In this document: one piece after another, positions 55,864-64,000 of the stretch
How the letters are laid out: every line of letters begins with the position of its first letter
Numbering within the stretch: position 1 is the first letter of the stretch
Made by a program: the position numbers and the translations under genes
Assembly (NCBI RefSeq): GCF_003096075.1
Contig: NZ_CP015449.1
Location: 2,349,001 to 2,413,000, forward strand
Direction of reading: 5' to 3'
From: Dietzia lutea
GTDB taxonomy: Bacteria > Actinomycetota > Actinomycetes > Mycobacteriales > Mycobacteriaceae
DNA: 64,000 nucleotides
The notes under the pieces: generated by a model
The model's input: only the letters and a program-made list of their open reading frames with translations
Told to the model about the DNA's origin: nothing
The model's database searches: none

Positions 55864-57717
55864 TCAGCCCTCCCCACCGTCGGTCGGGTGCTGGATGGGT
55901 GCCCAGGTCGGGCCGGTCTCGGCCAGCTCGGAATCGACCTTGGCGAACAGAGGGCTCGGCTTGGCCAGCGGCGTGCCCGGGGCGATCTCGGTGCGTCCCC
56001 AGCGGGCCTGCTCGGCGGCGTAATCGCCCATGATCACGGGGTACGTGCGGCCGGCGGCGGGCAGGCCCTCGCCCACGAGCTCGACCGGCATGTCGTCGGT
56101 GACCTCGTGGACCTGTGGCGCGGCGGCCCACATGCCCTGGCCCCCGATCGCGCCGTAAATCTGCTGGGCGGCCGACGGCAGGTACGGGGTGAGCAGGGTG
56201 TTGGCGTCGGAGACCACCTGCAGCGCGGTGTGCAGGACGGTGCCCAGCCGCTCGCGCTGCTCGGGCTCCTTGGCCAGCTTCCACGGCTCGGTGGCGGCGA
56301 TGTAGCGGTTGGCCGCGCCCACGATCCGCATGGCCTCGGTGACGCCGGCCTTGAACCGGGACCGCTCGAGGTGCGCCCCGACGGTGGCGAACGCGGACTC
56401 GGCGTCGCGCAGCAGCTCGGCGTCGAGGTCGGTGAGGGTGCCGGGCCGCGGGATCTCGCCGAAATTCTTGTGCGCCATGGACACGGTGCGGTTGACGAGG
56501 TTGCCCCAGCCGCCCACGAGCTCGGCGTTGGTGCGGCGCACGTACTCGTCCCACGTGAAGTCGGTGTCCTGGTTCTCCGGCCCGGCCACGGCGATGAAGT
56601 AGCGCAGCGCGTCGGGGCCGAACTCGGCCAGGAAGTCCCGCACGTAGATCACGACGCCCCGCGAGGACGAGAACTTGGACCCGGACATCGTGAGGAACTC
56701 GCTCGAGACCACCTCGGTGGGCAGGTTCAGCGCGCCCAGCGCCCCCGGCTCGCCGCCGCGGGCGCCCCGGCCGTCGTAGCCGATGAGCTCGGCCGGCCAG
56801 ATCTGGGAGTGGAAGGTGATGTTGTCCTTGCCCATGAAGTAGTGGGACACGGCCTCGGGGTCGGTCCACCAGCGTCGCCACGCCTCGGGCTCACCGGAGC
56901 GCCACGCCCACTCGATGGACGCGGACAGGTACCCCACCACGGCGTCGAACCACACGTAGAGCTTCTTGTCGCCGCGGTCGGCCCAGCCGTCCACGGGGAT
57001 CGGGATACCCCAGTCGATGTCGCGGCTCATCGCGCGGGGGCGCAGGTCCTCGAGCAGGTTGAGGGAGAACTTGAGCACGTTGGGACGCCAGTCCTTGCGC
57101 CCCTTGAGCCAGTCCCCCAGCGAGTCGGCCAGCGCGGGCAGGTCGAGGAACCAGTGCTCGGTCTCGATGAACTTCGGCGTCTCGCCGTTGATCCGCGAGC
57201 GCGGGTTCTTCAGGTCCGCCGGGTCGAGCTGGTTGCCGCAGTTGTCGCACTGGTCGCCGCGCGCGCCGTCGTCGCCGCAGATCGGGCAGGTGCCCTCGAT
57301 GTAGCGGTCCGGCAGGGTGCGCCCGGTCGACGGGCTCACCGCGCCCGTGGTGGTCTTGGCGACCATGTAGCCGTTACGGTGCAACCCGCGGAACAGCTCC
57401 TGCACGACCGCGTAGTGGTTACGGGTGGTGGTGCGGGTGAACAGGTCGTAGCTCAGGCCGAGCCCGGCCAGGTCGTCGACGATCACCCGGTTGTAGCGAT
57501 CGGCGAGTTCCTGGACGGGCACGCCCTCCTTCTCGGCCTGCACGAGCAGCGGCGTGCCGTGCTCGTCGGTGCCGGAGACCATGAGTACGTCGTTGCCGGC
57601 CATGCGCTGGTAGCGCGAGAAGACGTCCGACGGCACCCCGAACCCCGAGACGTGTCCGATGTGTCGGGGGCCGTTCGCGTACGGCCATGCGACCGCGGTG
57701 AGGACTGTCTTCGCCAT
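55864..57717 (-). CDS. metG: Methionyl-tRNA synthetase
   Basis: A 617-residue class I synthetase charging tRNA-Met. The HIGH motif appears in [18 protein letters not shown], the KMSKS equivalent is [10 protein letters not shown], and a zinc-binding insert carries [18 protein letters not shown]. It is longer than the roughly 520-residue mycobacterial enzyme, through the insert and the C-terminal region. Located as Mtb metS (Rv1007c) beside tatD. Confidence 0.95.
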   Translation of the reverse strand: MAKTVLTAVAWPYANGPRHIGHVSGFGVPSDVFSRYQRMAGNDVLMVSGTDEHGTPLLVQAEKEGVPVQELADRYNRVIVDDLAGLGLSYDLFTRTTTRNHYAVVQELFRGLHRNGYMVAKTTTGAVSPSTGRTLPDRYIEGTCPICGDDGARGDQCDNCGNQLDPADLKNPRSRINGETPKFIETEHWFLDLPALADSLGDWLKGRKDWRPNVLKFSLNLLEDLRPRAMSRDIDWGIPIPVDGWADRGDKKLYVWFDAVVGYLSASIEWAWRSGEPEAWRRWWTDPEAVSHYFMGKDNITFHSQIWPAELIGYDGRGARGGEPGALGALNLPTEVVSSEFLTMSGSKFSSSRGVVIYVRDFLAEFGPDALRYFIAVAGPENQDTDFTWDEYVRRTNAELVGGWGNLVNRTVSMAHKNFGEIPRPGTLTDLDAELLRDAESAFATVGAHLERSRFKAGVTEAMRIVGAANRYIAATEPWKLAKEPEQRERLGTVLHTALQVVSDANTLLTPYLPSAAQQIYGAIGGQGMWAAAPQVHEVTDDMPVELVGEGLPAAGRTYPVIMGDYAAEQARWGRTEIAPGTPLAKPSPLFAKVDSELAETGPTWAPIQHPTDGGEG

Positions 57718-57726
57718 ACCTACAGA

Positions 57727-59517
57727 CTAGGTGGTGGCGGACCCGTCACCGGAGGTGGAGGTCCCCCCGGCGGCGGGAGCGTCACCGGAGTCCGCCGCGG
57801 GGGCGGTGCTGGCGTCCGCCGCGGGAGCGGTACCGGAGTCCGCCGCGGTGGCGGCCGGCGCCGCGGCCGGCGCACCGGCACGTAACAGCCGCTTGTCGCG
57901 GCGGCGACGTTCCGACTTCGGCAGCAGGAAGACCTTCTCGGTGATGAAGGGGTCGGCCGCCAGCGCCTTGACGATCGCGACGCACAGCGCCGCGAGCACC
58001 AGCACGAACGGCGACGCGGCGATGATCGTGAGGTTCTGGAGGCTGTTCAGGGCCACCTCCGGCTCACCCTCCCGCAGGCCGGGCAGGAGCATGAGGATCG
58101 CCACCGCCGCGGTGAGCACGCCCCACATCACGACCAGCCATCGCTTGGGCTCCTCCGCGCCGTTCTCGGACATCCCGGCCATGACGATCGAGGCCGAGTC
58201 GGCACCGGTGATGAAGAAGATCGAGATGAGGACGATCGCGACGAACGACAGGATCGTGGTGAACGGCAGCTCGCCGAACAGGGCGAACAGCTGCAGGGTC
58301 GAGTCGCCGTCGCCGTAGATGCTGCGCCCGCTGAGCTCGAGGTCCAGGGCGGCGCCGCCGAAGATGGAGAACCACAGGATGCTCAGCACGCTGGGCACGA
58401 CCATCACGCCGATCACGAACTCGCGGATCGTACGGCCGCGCGAGATGCGGGCCAGGAACATCCCGACGAAGGGCGACCACGAGATCCACCACGCCCAGTA
58501 GAAGACCGTCCAGCCGGACAGCCACTCACCGGCCGTGCCGTCGACACTCGCGCCGGTGCGCGAGGCCATGTCGAAGAAGGTGCCGATGTAGCCGCCCAGC
58601 GAGGTGGGCACGAGGTCGAGCATGAAGACCGCGGAGCCCGAGGCGACCAGGACGAACAGGGCCAGGGCCACGGCGAGGACCATGTTGGTGTTGGACAGGA
58701 ACTGGATGCCTCGGTCGATGCCGGACACCGCCGAGGCCACGAAGCACAGGCCCAGCACGATGATGACGCCCACGGCGGCCGCCGCACTCTCGGCGGAGAC
58801 GGTCCCGGTCTCGGCCAGACCCGCGCGGATCTGCAGCGCGCCCAGCCCCAGGGAGGCCGCGGTACCGAAGACGGTGGCGAAGATCGCCAGGACATCGAGG
58901 ACCTTGCCCTGCCAGCCCAGCGCGCGCTTCGGCCCGATCAGCGAGACGAAGGCGCTGGAGATGAGGTGTCGCCCGCCGTAGCGGTAGGCGGTCAGCGCCA
59001 GGGCCAGCCCGACCACCGCGTACACCGCCCACGCGTGGGCGGTCCAGTGGAAGGTGGTGGTGGCCATCGCGGTGGTCACGCCGGGGCGGGCGCCGGGCGG
59101 TGTGTCGATGTAATGGCTCAGCGGCTCGGACACGCCGTAGAACATCAGGCCGATGCCCATGCCGGCGGCGAACATCATCGAGATCCAGCTGGTGGTGCGG
59201 AAGTGCGGCCGCTCGGCGTCACCGCCCAGGCGCACGTTGCCGTACCTGCTGAACGCCAGCCACAGGACGAACGCCACGAACACGGTCGCCGCCAGCACGA
59301 ACAGCCAGTCCACGCTCCGCGCGGTCCAGTCGAACGCGGCCGTGGACACCGACTGGAAGGAGTCCGTGAAGCCCAGGCCCCAGACGAGCACTGCGCCGAC
59401 CAGGACCAGCGCGGGGACGAACACTCCCAGGCTGAGGCCTCGTGGGAACGCCGCGTCGCCGGCCACGGGCGGCTCGGTGGGCGGGGGCGATGGAGTCTTC
59501 TGGTCGTTGGTGGTCAC
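57727..59517 (-). CDS. BCCT family betaine/carnitine/choline transporter
   Basis: A 596-residue carrier with 12 membrane helices. Diagnostic segments are MMFAAGMGIGLMFYGVSEP (Gly-rich helix 3) and the Trp-rich helix 8 FYWAWWISWSPFVGMFLA followed by RISRGRTIREF. The C-terminal tail is cytoplasmic and mostly Ala/Pro/Ser/Thr repeats (about 545-596), where related carriers sense osmotic state. It imports glycine betaine or a similar compatible solute with Na+. GTG start at 59517. Confidence 0.92.
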   Translation of the reverse strand: MTTNDQKTPSPPPTEPPVAGDAAFPRGLSLGVFVPALVLVGAVLVWGLGFTDSFQSVSTAAFDWTARSVDWLFVLAATVFVAFVLWLAFSRYGNVRLGGDAERPHFRTTSWISMMFAAGMGIGLMFYGVSEPLSHYIDTPPGARPGVTTAMATTTFHWTAHAWAVYAVVGLALALTAYRYGGRHLISSAFVSLIGPKRALGWQGKVLDVLAIFATVFGTAASLGLGALQIRAGLAETGTVSAESAAAAVGVIIVLGLCFVASAVSGIDRGIQFLSNTNMVLAVALALFVLVASGSAVFMLDLVPTSLGGYIGTFFDMASRTGASVDGTAGEWLSGWTVFYWAWWISWSPFVGMFLARISRGRTIREFVIGVMVVPSVLSILWFSIFGGAALDLELSGRSIYGDGDSTLQLFALFGELPFTTILSFVAIVLISIFFITGADSASIVMAGMSENGAEEPKRWLVVMWGVLTAAVAILMLLPGLREGEPEVALNSLQNLTIIAASPFVLVLAALCVAIVKALAADPFITEKVFLLPKSERRRRDKRLLRAGAPAAAPAATAADSGTAPAADASTAPAADSGDAPAAGGTSTSGDGSATT

Positions 59518-59618
59518 CCTGACAGGCCTAGCACGGATCCGCCCCGAGAGGGAATTAAACTCCCTTTCACCTGGCCCCCGGCTGGACCCCGCCTCGGGCG
59601 ATCTGCCAGGTTGGACGG

Positions 59619-60932
59619 GTGCACACGTGGGCGGAGATGCCGCCGGATCCGCTCAGAGTCCTGAACGCCTGCGCGCGCCGCGCCGAGCGCGAGGGGCTGC
59701 CGCCACCGGCCGCGTTCCTCGGGGACTGGCTGGGCGCGGCCGCGGTGATCGCCCCGTCGGCAAGGCTGGCGCCCGTCGCCCCCGCCGACGCGTTCGCGAC
59801 CGATGCCCTCGTCGTCGTCGATCCCGACGCCGGGTCCCGCGCCGACGGGGCCCCCGACATCACCCCCCTCGCCGACGGTGCCCCCGGCACCGCGCCCCGC
59901 GCCGACGGTTCCCCCGGCACCGACGCCGACCCCGGCCTCACGCTCGGCTTCCGCTCCTACCCCGACGTCCCCTCCGGCGCCAGACGCCTCCTGCCCGAGG
60001 CGGTCTCCGGGCGCGCCGACGGGGTGCTCGTCCTGGGCCACGACGGCCGGTGGACCGCGCGGGGCACGGTCCCGGACGCGCGCGAGCTCGCGCCGGGACC
60101 GGGAGGAGGGGGCGACGACGACGAGGTCCCCACCCTCGCCTGGGACGCACCGGATCGGGAGGCGCACCGGGCGGCCGTCACGGCCTGCCTGGAGGCGATC
60201 AGGGCCGGCGAGATCTACCAGGCCTGCCTGTCCACGCGGCTGGACGGCCACCTGCACGGCGAGCCGGTCGCGCTGTTCAGCGCCCTGTGGCGGCGAACGC
60301 GGGCTCGGCGGGCGGCGTATCTGGCCGGCGAGTGGGGCGCGGTCGTGTCGCTGTCGCCGGAGACGTACCTGACCCGCCGCGGCCGCGACGTGCGCTCGGC
60401 GCCCATCAAGGGCACCCTGCCGCTGGGCGCCGACCCGGCTCTGCTGCGCGCGTCGACCAAGGACGTCGCGGAGAACATCATGATCGTCGACCTCGTCCGC
60501 CACGACCTCGGACGCACCGCCGACCTCGGGACCGTGACCGTGCCCGAACTACTCGCCGTGCACCCCGCGCCCGGCGTGTGGCACCTCGTGTCCACCGTCG
60601 CCGTGCGCACCGGCGTGCCCCACGACGAGCTGGTGGAGACGACGTTCCCGCCCGCCTCGGTCACCGGCACGCCCAAACTCCGGGCACGGGAACTCATCTC
60701 CGGGTGGGAGCCGCGGGCCCGCGGCCTGCACTGCGGCGCGATCGGCCTGGCCGGGCCCGGCGTGCTGGATCTGTCGGTGGCCATCCGCACCCTCGAGATC
60801 GGCCCCGACGGGCGCTGCGAGTTCGGGGTGGGCGGCGGCATCACGATCGACTCCGACCCCGACGCCGAGTGGGACGAGTGCGTCCACAAGGCCGCGTTCA
60901 CGTGGGGCGGCGGCGACGCGCCCTGGCTCTGA
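59619..60932 (+). CDS. pabB: Aminodeoxychorismate synthase component I
   Basis: A 437-residue chorismate-binding enzyme that, with a glutaminase partner, makes aminodeoxychorismate for folate. Motifs: IRAGEIYQACLSTRL, SAPIKGTLPLGADP, ENIMIVDLVRHDLGR, PPASVTGTPKLRARELI, and GVGGGITIDSDPDAEWDE. Residues 70-105 form a degenerate repeat around ADGAPGTAP. GTG 59619 start. Mtb pabB (Rv1005c) lies in the same neighbourhood. No pabA-type gene is in this window. Confidence 0.9.
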   Translation: MHTWAEMPPDPLRVLNACARRAEREGLPPPAAFLGDWLGAAAVIAPSARLAPVAPADAFATDALVVVDPDAGSRADGAPDITPLADGAPGTAPRADGSPGTDADPGLTLGFRSYPDVPSGARRLLPEAVSGRADGVLVLGHDGRWTARGTVPDARELAPGPGGGGDDDEVPTLAWDAPDREAHRAAVTACLEAIRAGEIYQACLSTRLDGHLHGEPVALFSALWRRTRARRAAYLAGEWGAVVSLSPETYLTRRGRDVRSAPIKGTLPLGADPALLRASTKDVAENIMIVDLVRHDLGRTADLGTVTVPELLAVHPAPGVWHLVSTVAVRTGVPHDELVETTFPPASVTGTPKLRARELISGWEPRARGLHCGAIGLAGPGVLDLSVAIRTLEIGPDGRCEFGVGGGITIDSDPDAEWDECVHKAAFTWGGGDAPWL

Positions 60933-61190
60933 GCGGCGGCGGTTGAGCGGCTAGCGGGTCAGCCCCGCGCGGTCGCGCCCGCGTCGACCGCCCGCGGCGC
61001 GGTGAGCACAGAGCCAGCGCGACCGCCCCCGGATACGCTGCGCCTTCGCCCTATGCTGGGACAATGCACGCGCGGGGCCGGGGTGCGCTGCGCGACGGGT
61101 CCATTCGGCCAGCACAGGACAAACAGGCAGCGCGACCGGGCGGACTCGCGCTGGCCGTCTGCTCAGCCCTTCAGTGGCGTGGGGGCGCCG

Positions 61191-62030
61191 TCAGCCGCGC
61201 GCGTCGAGGACGGCCTGGTACAGCTCCCGCCTGGTCACCGGCGAGCCCTCGGACACCGCCGCGCACGCGTCCTTGAGCCGCTCCCCCGCCTCCACGCGCT
61301 CCTCGACGATCTCCACCAGGTCCTCGAGCGTCGCGGCGGAGTCGGCCGCGTCCGCCCCGGCCACCACCACGACGATCTCCCCCAGCACGCCGGACGCCGT
61401 GACCTCGGCGAGCTCACCGAGCGTGCCCCGCAGGACCTCCTCGTAGGTCTTGGTCAGCTCGCGGCACACCGCCGCCCGACGGTCCGGGCCGAGCGAACGC
61501 GCGGCCTCGGCCAGGGTGTCGGCCAGCCGGTGCGGGGACTCGAAGAACACGCACGTGCGCTCCTCCGTCGCCAGCCGTGCCAACCACGTCCGGCGCCGGC
61601 CGGCCCGCCGCGGCGGGAACCCGTCAAAGCAGAAGCGGTCGACCGGCAGTCCGCTGAGCACCAGCGCCGTGGTCACCGCCGACGGACCCGGCAGGCACGT
61701 CACCGGAAGGCCCGCCTCGATGCACGCCACCACCAGCGAGTACCCCGGGTCCGACACCGCCGGCATCCCGGCGTCCGTCACCACCGCCACCACGTCGCCC
61801 GCGCGCACGCGGTCGATCAGCTGGGGCACGCGGCCCGCCTCGTTGTGCTCGAAGAAGCTCATCACCCGGCCCCGGATGGTGACCTCCAGGGCCGTCGCCA
61901 GCGACCGCAGGCGGCGGGTGTCCTCCGCCGCCACGATGTCCGCCGTGGCCAGCACGTCACGCAGGCGATCCGAGGCGTCACCCGGGTTCCCGATGGGGGT
62001 GGCCGCCAACACGACACGTCCGGACGTCAT
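61191..62030 (-). CDS. rsmI: 16S rRNA 2'-O-ribose C1402 methyltransferase RsmI
   Basis: A 279-residue SAM-dependent tetrapyrrole-methylase-fold enzyme. Motifs: VVLAATPIGNPGDASDRL, VAAEDTRRLRSL, VTDAGMPAVSDPGYSLV, and GPSAVTTALVLSGLP. It methylates C1402 of 16S rRNA with RsmH. ATG 62030 is used rather than the upstream frame to 62084. Divergent from pmt, as Rv1003/Rv1002c. Confidence 0.95.
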   Translation of the reverse strand: MTSGRVVLAATPIGNPGDASDRLRDVLATADIVAAEDTRRLRSLATALEVTIRGRVMSFFEHNEAGRVPQLIDRVRAGDVVAVVTDAGMPAVSDPGYSLVVACIEAGLPVTCLPGPSAVTTALVLSGLPVDRFCFDGFPPRRAGRRRTWLARLATEERTCVFFESPHRLADTLAEAARSLGPDRRAAVCRELTKTYEEVLRGTLGELAEVTASGVLGEIVVVVAGADAADSAATLEDLVEIVEERVEAGERLKDACAAVSEGSPVTRRELYQAVLDARG

Positions 62031-62086
62031 GCCGACCACCCTATCCGCAGGGTGAGGCGTGTCCCCTGGCGGCGCGGGGGCCACAC

Positions 62087-62101
62087 TATGCTCGGCTCGT
62101 G
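62087..62101 (+). promoter_or_regulatory. -10 box for a leaderless pmt transcript
   Basis: TATGCT (62087-62092) lies six bases before GTG 62099, so transcription should begin at or near the start codon. No ribosome binding site is present, consistent with leaderless translation. Confidence 0.55.
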
Positions 62102-63610
62102 ACCTCGACCCCCGGCGTGCGGTCCCCCGGACGTCCGCTGCCCGCCCCCGACACCGGCCCGGTCGACACGGCCCGCGACTGGATCGCCACCGGCGTCATC
62201 CTGGTTCTGGCATTCGCCTCGCGGTTCTGGGGACTGGCCTCGGCCACCGACAAGGGCACCCCGGTCTTCGACGAGAAGCACTACGCGCCGCAGTCGTACA
62301 ACATCGCCCAGCTGGGCATCGAGGAGAACCCCGCCTACGGGCTCGTCGTCCACCCGCCAGTCGCCAAGCAGATCCAGTCCCTCGGCGGACTGCTCTTCGA
62401 CTACACCCCCATGGGCTGGCGGTTCACCGCCGCGCTGGCGGGGGTGCTGGTGGTGCTCATGGTCATGCGCATCACCCGGCGGCTGACCCGCTCGACCCAG
62501 CTCGGCTTCGTCGCCGGCCTCCTGCTGTGCCTCGACGGCGTCACCTTCGTGACCTCCCGCATCGGCATGCTGGACATCTACCAGGTGCTCTTCGTCGTGG
62601 CCGCCGCCGGCGCGCTGCTGGTGGACCGCGACCAGATGCGCGGCCGCATGCACCGCGCCGTCCTCGAGGGGCGGCTCCACCTCTCCGAACTCGGCCCCCG
62701 CCTCGGGTTCCGCTGGTGGCGGTTCACCGCCGGCGTAATGCTCGGCCTCGCGCTCGGCGTGAAGTGGTCCGGCCTGTACTTCATTGCCTTCTTCGGCCTC
62801 ATGACCGTCGCCTGGGACTGGGCCCTGCGCAGCCGCTACGGCATCCGCCGCCCGCTCGCCGGCGCGCTGCTGCGTGACGCGGTGCCCGCCTTCCTCGCCC
62901 TGGTGATCTGGCCCGCGATCCTGCACCTGTTCACGTGGCTCCCGTGGTTCGCCGGCGAGAACTCCGTGTACCGGCACGCCGTCCCCGAGAAGGTCGCCGA
63001 CACCTGGCTGCCCGACGCGCTGCAGTCGTGGCTGTACTACCAGTCGTCGGTTCTGGACTTCCACTCCTCGCTGACCACCTCCGCCGGCAACCGGCACCCC
63101 TGGGAGTCCAAGCCGTGGACCTGGCCCATGAGCCTCCGGCCCATGCTCTACTACGTCGAGCAGGGCGAGGGCGTGGCCGGGTGCGGCGAGACCACGTGTG
63201 TCCGCGCGATCATGCTGATCGGCACGCCCGCGATCTGGTGGCTGGCGATCCCGGTGCTGGCGTGGGCGTTCTGGCGCGCCGTCGTCTCCCGCGATGGGCG
63301 CTACGCCTTCCCGCTGGTCGGCTACATGGCCGGGTACCTGCCCTGGTTCTTCCAGCACGACCGGCAGATGTACTTCTTCTACTCCTCCGTCATGGTGCCG
63401 TTCTTCGTCATGCTCATCGCGCTGGTGCTCGGCGAGATCGCCGGCAAGGCCACCGACTCCCGCCGGCGGCGGCTCATCGGGCGCGGGATCGTGAGCGTGT
63501 ACCTCGCGCTGGTGATCGTGAACTTCATCTACATGTTGCCGATCCTCGCCGGATTGCCGATCACGCAGGCCGAGTGGAACCACCAGCTCTGGTTGCCGTC
63601 CTGGCGCTGA
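62099..63610 (+). CDS. pmt: Dolichyl-phosphate-mannose-type protein O-mannosyltransferase (GT39)
   Basis: A 503-residue integral membrane enzyme with about 11 helices. The catalytic D-E pair is in TPVFDEKHYAPQSYNIA. LCLDGVTFVTSRIGMLDIYQ and the extracytoplasmic HPWESKPWTWPMSLRPMLYY match Mtb Pmt (Rv1002c). It transfers mannose from polyprenyl-phosphate-mannose to Ser/Thr of proteins exported through Sec. GTG start, leaderless. Confidence 0.95.
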   Translation: MTSTPGVRSPGRPLPAPDTGPVDTARDWIATGVILVLAFASRFWGLASATDKGTPVFDEKHYAPQSYNIAQLGIEENPAYGLVVHPPVAKQIQSLGGLLFDYTPMGWRFTAALAGVLVVLMVMRITRRLTRSTQLGFVAGLLLCLDGVTFVTSRIGMLDIYQVLFVVAAAGALLVDRDQMRGRMHRAVLEGRLHLSELGPRLGFRWWRFTAGVMLGLALGVKWSGLYFIAFFGLMTVAWDWALRSRYGIRRPLAGALLRDAVPAFLALVIWPAILHLFTWLPWFAGENSVYRHAVPEKVADTWLPDALQSWLYYQSSVLDFHSSLTTSAGNRHPWESKPWTWPMSLRPMLYYVEQGEGVAGCGETTCVRAIMLIGTPAIWWLAIPVLAWAFWRAVVSRDGRYAFPLVGYMAGYLPWFFQHDRQMYFFYSSVMVPFFVMLIALVLGEIAGKATDSRRRRLIGRGIVSVYLALVIVNFIYMLPILAGLPITQAEWNHQLWLPSWR

Positions 63611-63717
63611 CCGGCCGCCTCTACCCGCCGGGGCCGCCCTGAGCGGCGGCTGTGCATCGCGCCCGGGCCCCCGTTTCGTGGTGACGGGCCCCCCGGGCCG
63701 TCAGTAGCGTCGCGGAG

Positions 63718-64000
63718 GTGAACGAGCTACCCATTCCCTTCGCCGATCTCCCGATGAGCGACGTGACCCAGCAGTGGCTGGTCGAGAAACCCGTCACGAT
63801 CGCCATCTACATCGTGCTGGCCCTGGTGGTGCGCTGGCTGCTGCACCGCGGCATCGACCGGGTCACCACCCCGTCCAAGGACGGGTCGGTCTCCGCGTGG
63901 CGGCGACGCCGCCAGGAGAGGACCGACCGGCGCGACGAGGCGTCCGGGTCGGTGCACGACCCGGACGGCGACGACGGTGACGTGAGCGCGGACGAGAGCG
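63718..64000 (+). CDS. MscS-type mechanosensitive channel, N-terminal part (cut by window edge)
   Basis: An open frame from GTG 63718 to the window end encodes an N-terminus NELPIPFADLPMSDVTQQWL, then one membrane helix TIAIYIVLALVVRWLLHRGIDRV and a long charged loop (RRRRQERTDRRDEASGSV, then many Asp). This layout resembles the amino-terminal part of actinobacterial mechanosensitive ion channel proteins. ATG 63754 is an alternative start. The diagnostic pore domain lies outside the window, so the identification is moderate. Confidence 0.55.
   Translation, partial: MNELPIPFADLPMSDVTQQWLVEKPVTIAIYIVLALVVRWLLHRGIDRVTTPSKDGSVSAWRRRRQERTDRRDEASGSVHDPDGDDGDVSADES

Overview
The window is chromosomal DNA from a very GC-rich actinobacterium of the order Mycobacteriales. 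The evidence is codon bias, many GTG starts, leaderless starts right after TANNNT -10 boxes, and a gene set and order close to the Mycobacterium tuberculosis segment Rv1002c to Rv1021 (pmt, rsmI, pabB, metS, tatD, rpfB, ksgA, ispE, pth, rplY, prs, glmU, mfd, mazG). The extra genes, such as a BCCT carrier, a sodium:solute symporter and a DUF559 protein, would fit Dietzia. That genus assignment is recalled from protein resemblance and was not tested.

Region 1 (1-3343) is accessory. It holds the end of an unknown gene, a ribbon-helix-helix antitoxin without a normal start codon, a decayed toxin, a phage-like SF2 helicase translationally coupled to a 15-residue leader peptide, and a convergent nuclease-like gene interrupted by an in-frame TGA.

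Region 2 (3418-17300) holds a heterodimeric ABC exporter with complementary degenerate ATP sites, a RibD-like reductase, a lytic transglycosylase lipoprotein, a divergent TetR/MpaB-type oxygenase pair, a SatD-like operon with a three-half-site operator, a DUF305 lipoprotein, an acetyltransferase, a lactate-monooxygenase-like flavoprotein, and a symporter with a 43-residue accessory subunit.

Region 3 (17286-34593) is largely a housekeeping core: mazG-mfd, a VKOR-like protein, a TetR regulator, tRNA-Gln(UUG), a TPP enzyme, glmU-prs-arsC, rplY, the lysE/lysG pair and pth. Region 4 (34581-49123) is mixed: RF3, an F420-type oxidoreductase, exported hydrolases, an AI-2E family permease, a hydroxyisobutyryl-CoA hydrolase-like protein, PPK2, a Tat-exported cholesterol oxidase with its TetR regulator, a HAD phosphatase, and a DUF559 nuclease gene enclosed by outward-facing inverted repeats.

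Region 5 (49473-64000) is core again. One minus-strand run carries metG, tatD, rpfB, ksgA, ispE and an ABC-F ATPase; a BCCT carrier lies upstream of metG. Then come pabB, divergent rsmI and pmt, and the start of an MscS-type channel.

The most unusual signals are non-coding: a pair of related hairpins with covarying stems (10605-10796), the outward-facing repeats around the DUF559 gene, a three-part 14-bp-periodic operator before the SatD gene, repeated duplication of gene 3' ends including the stop codon at three loci, and a structured rpfB leader.
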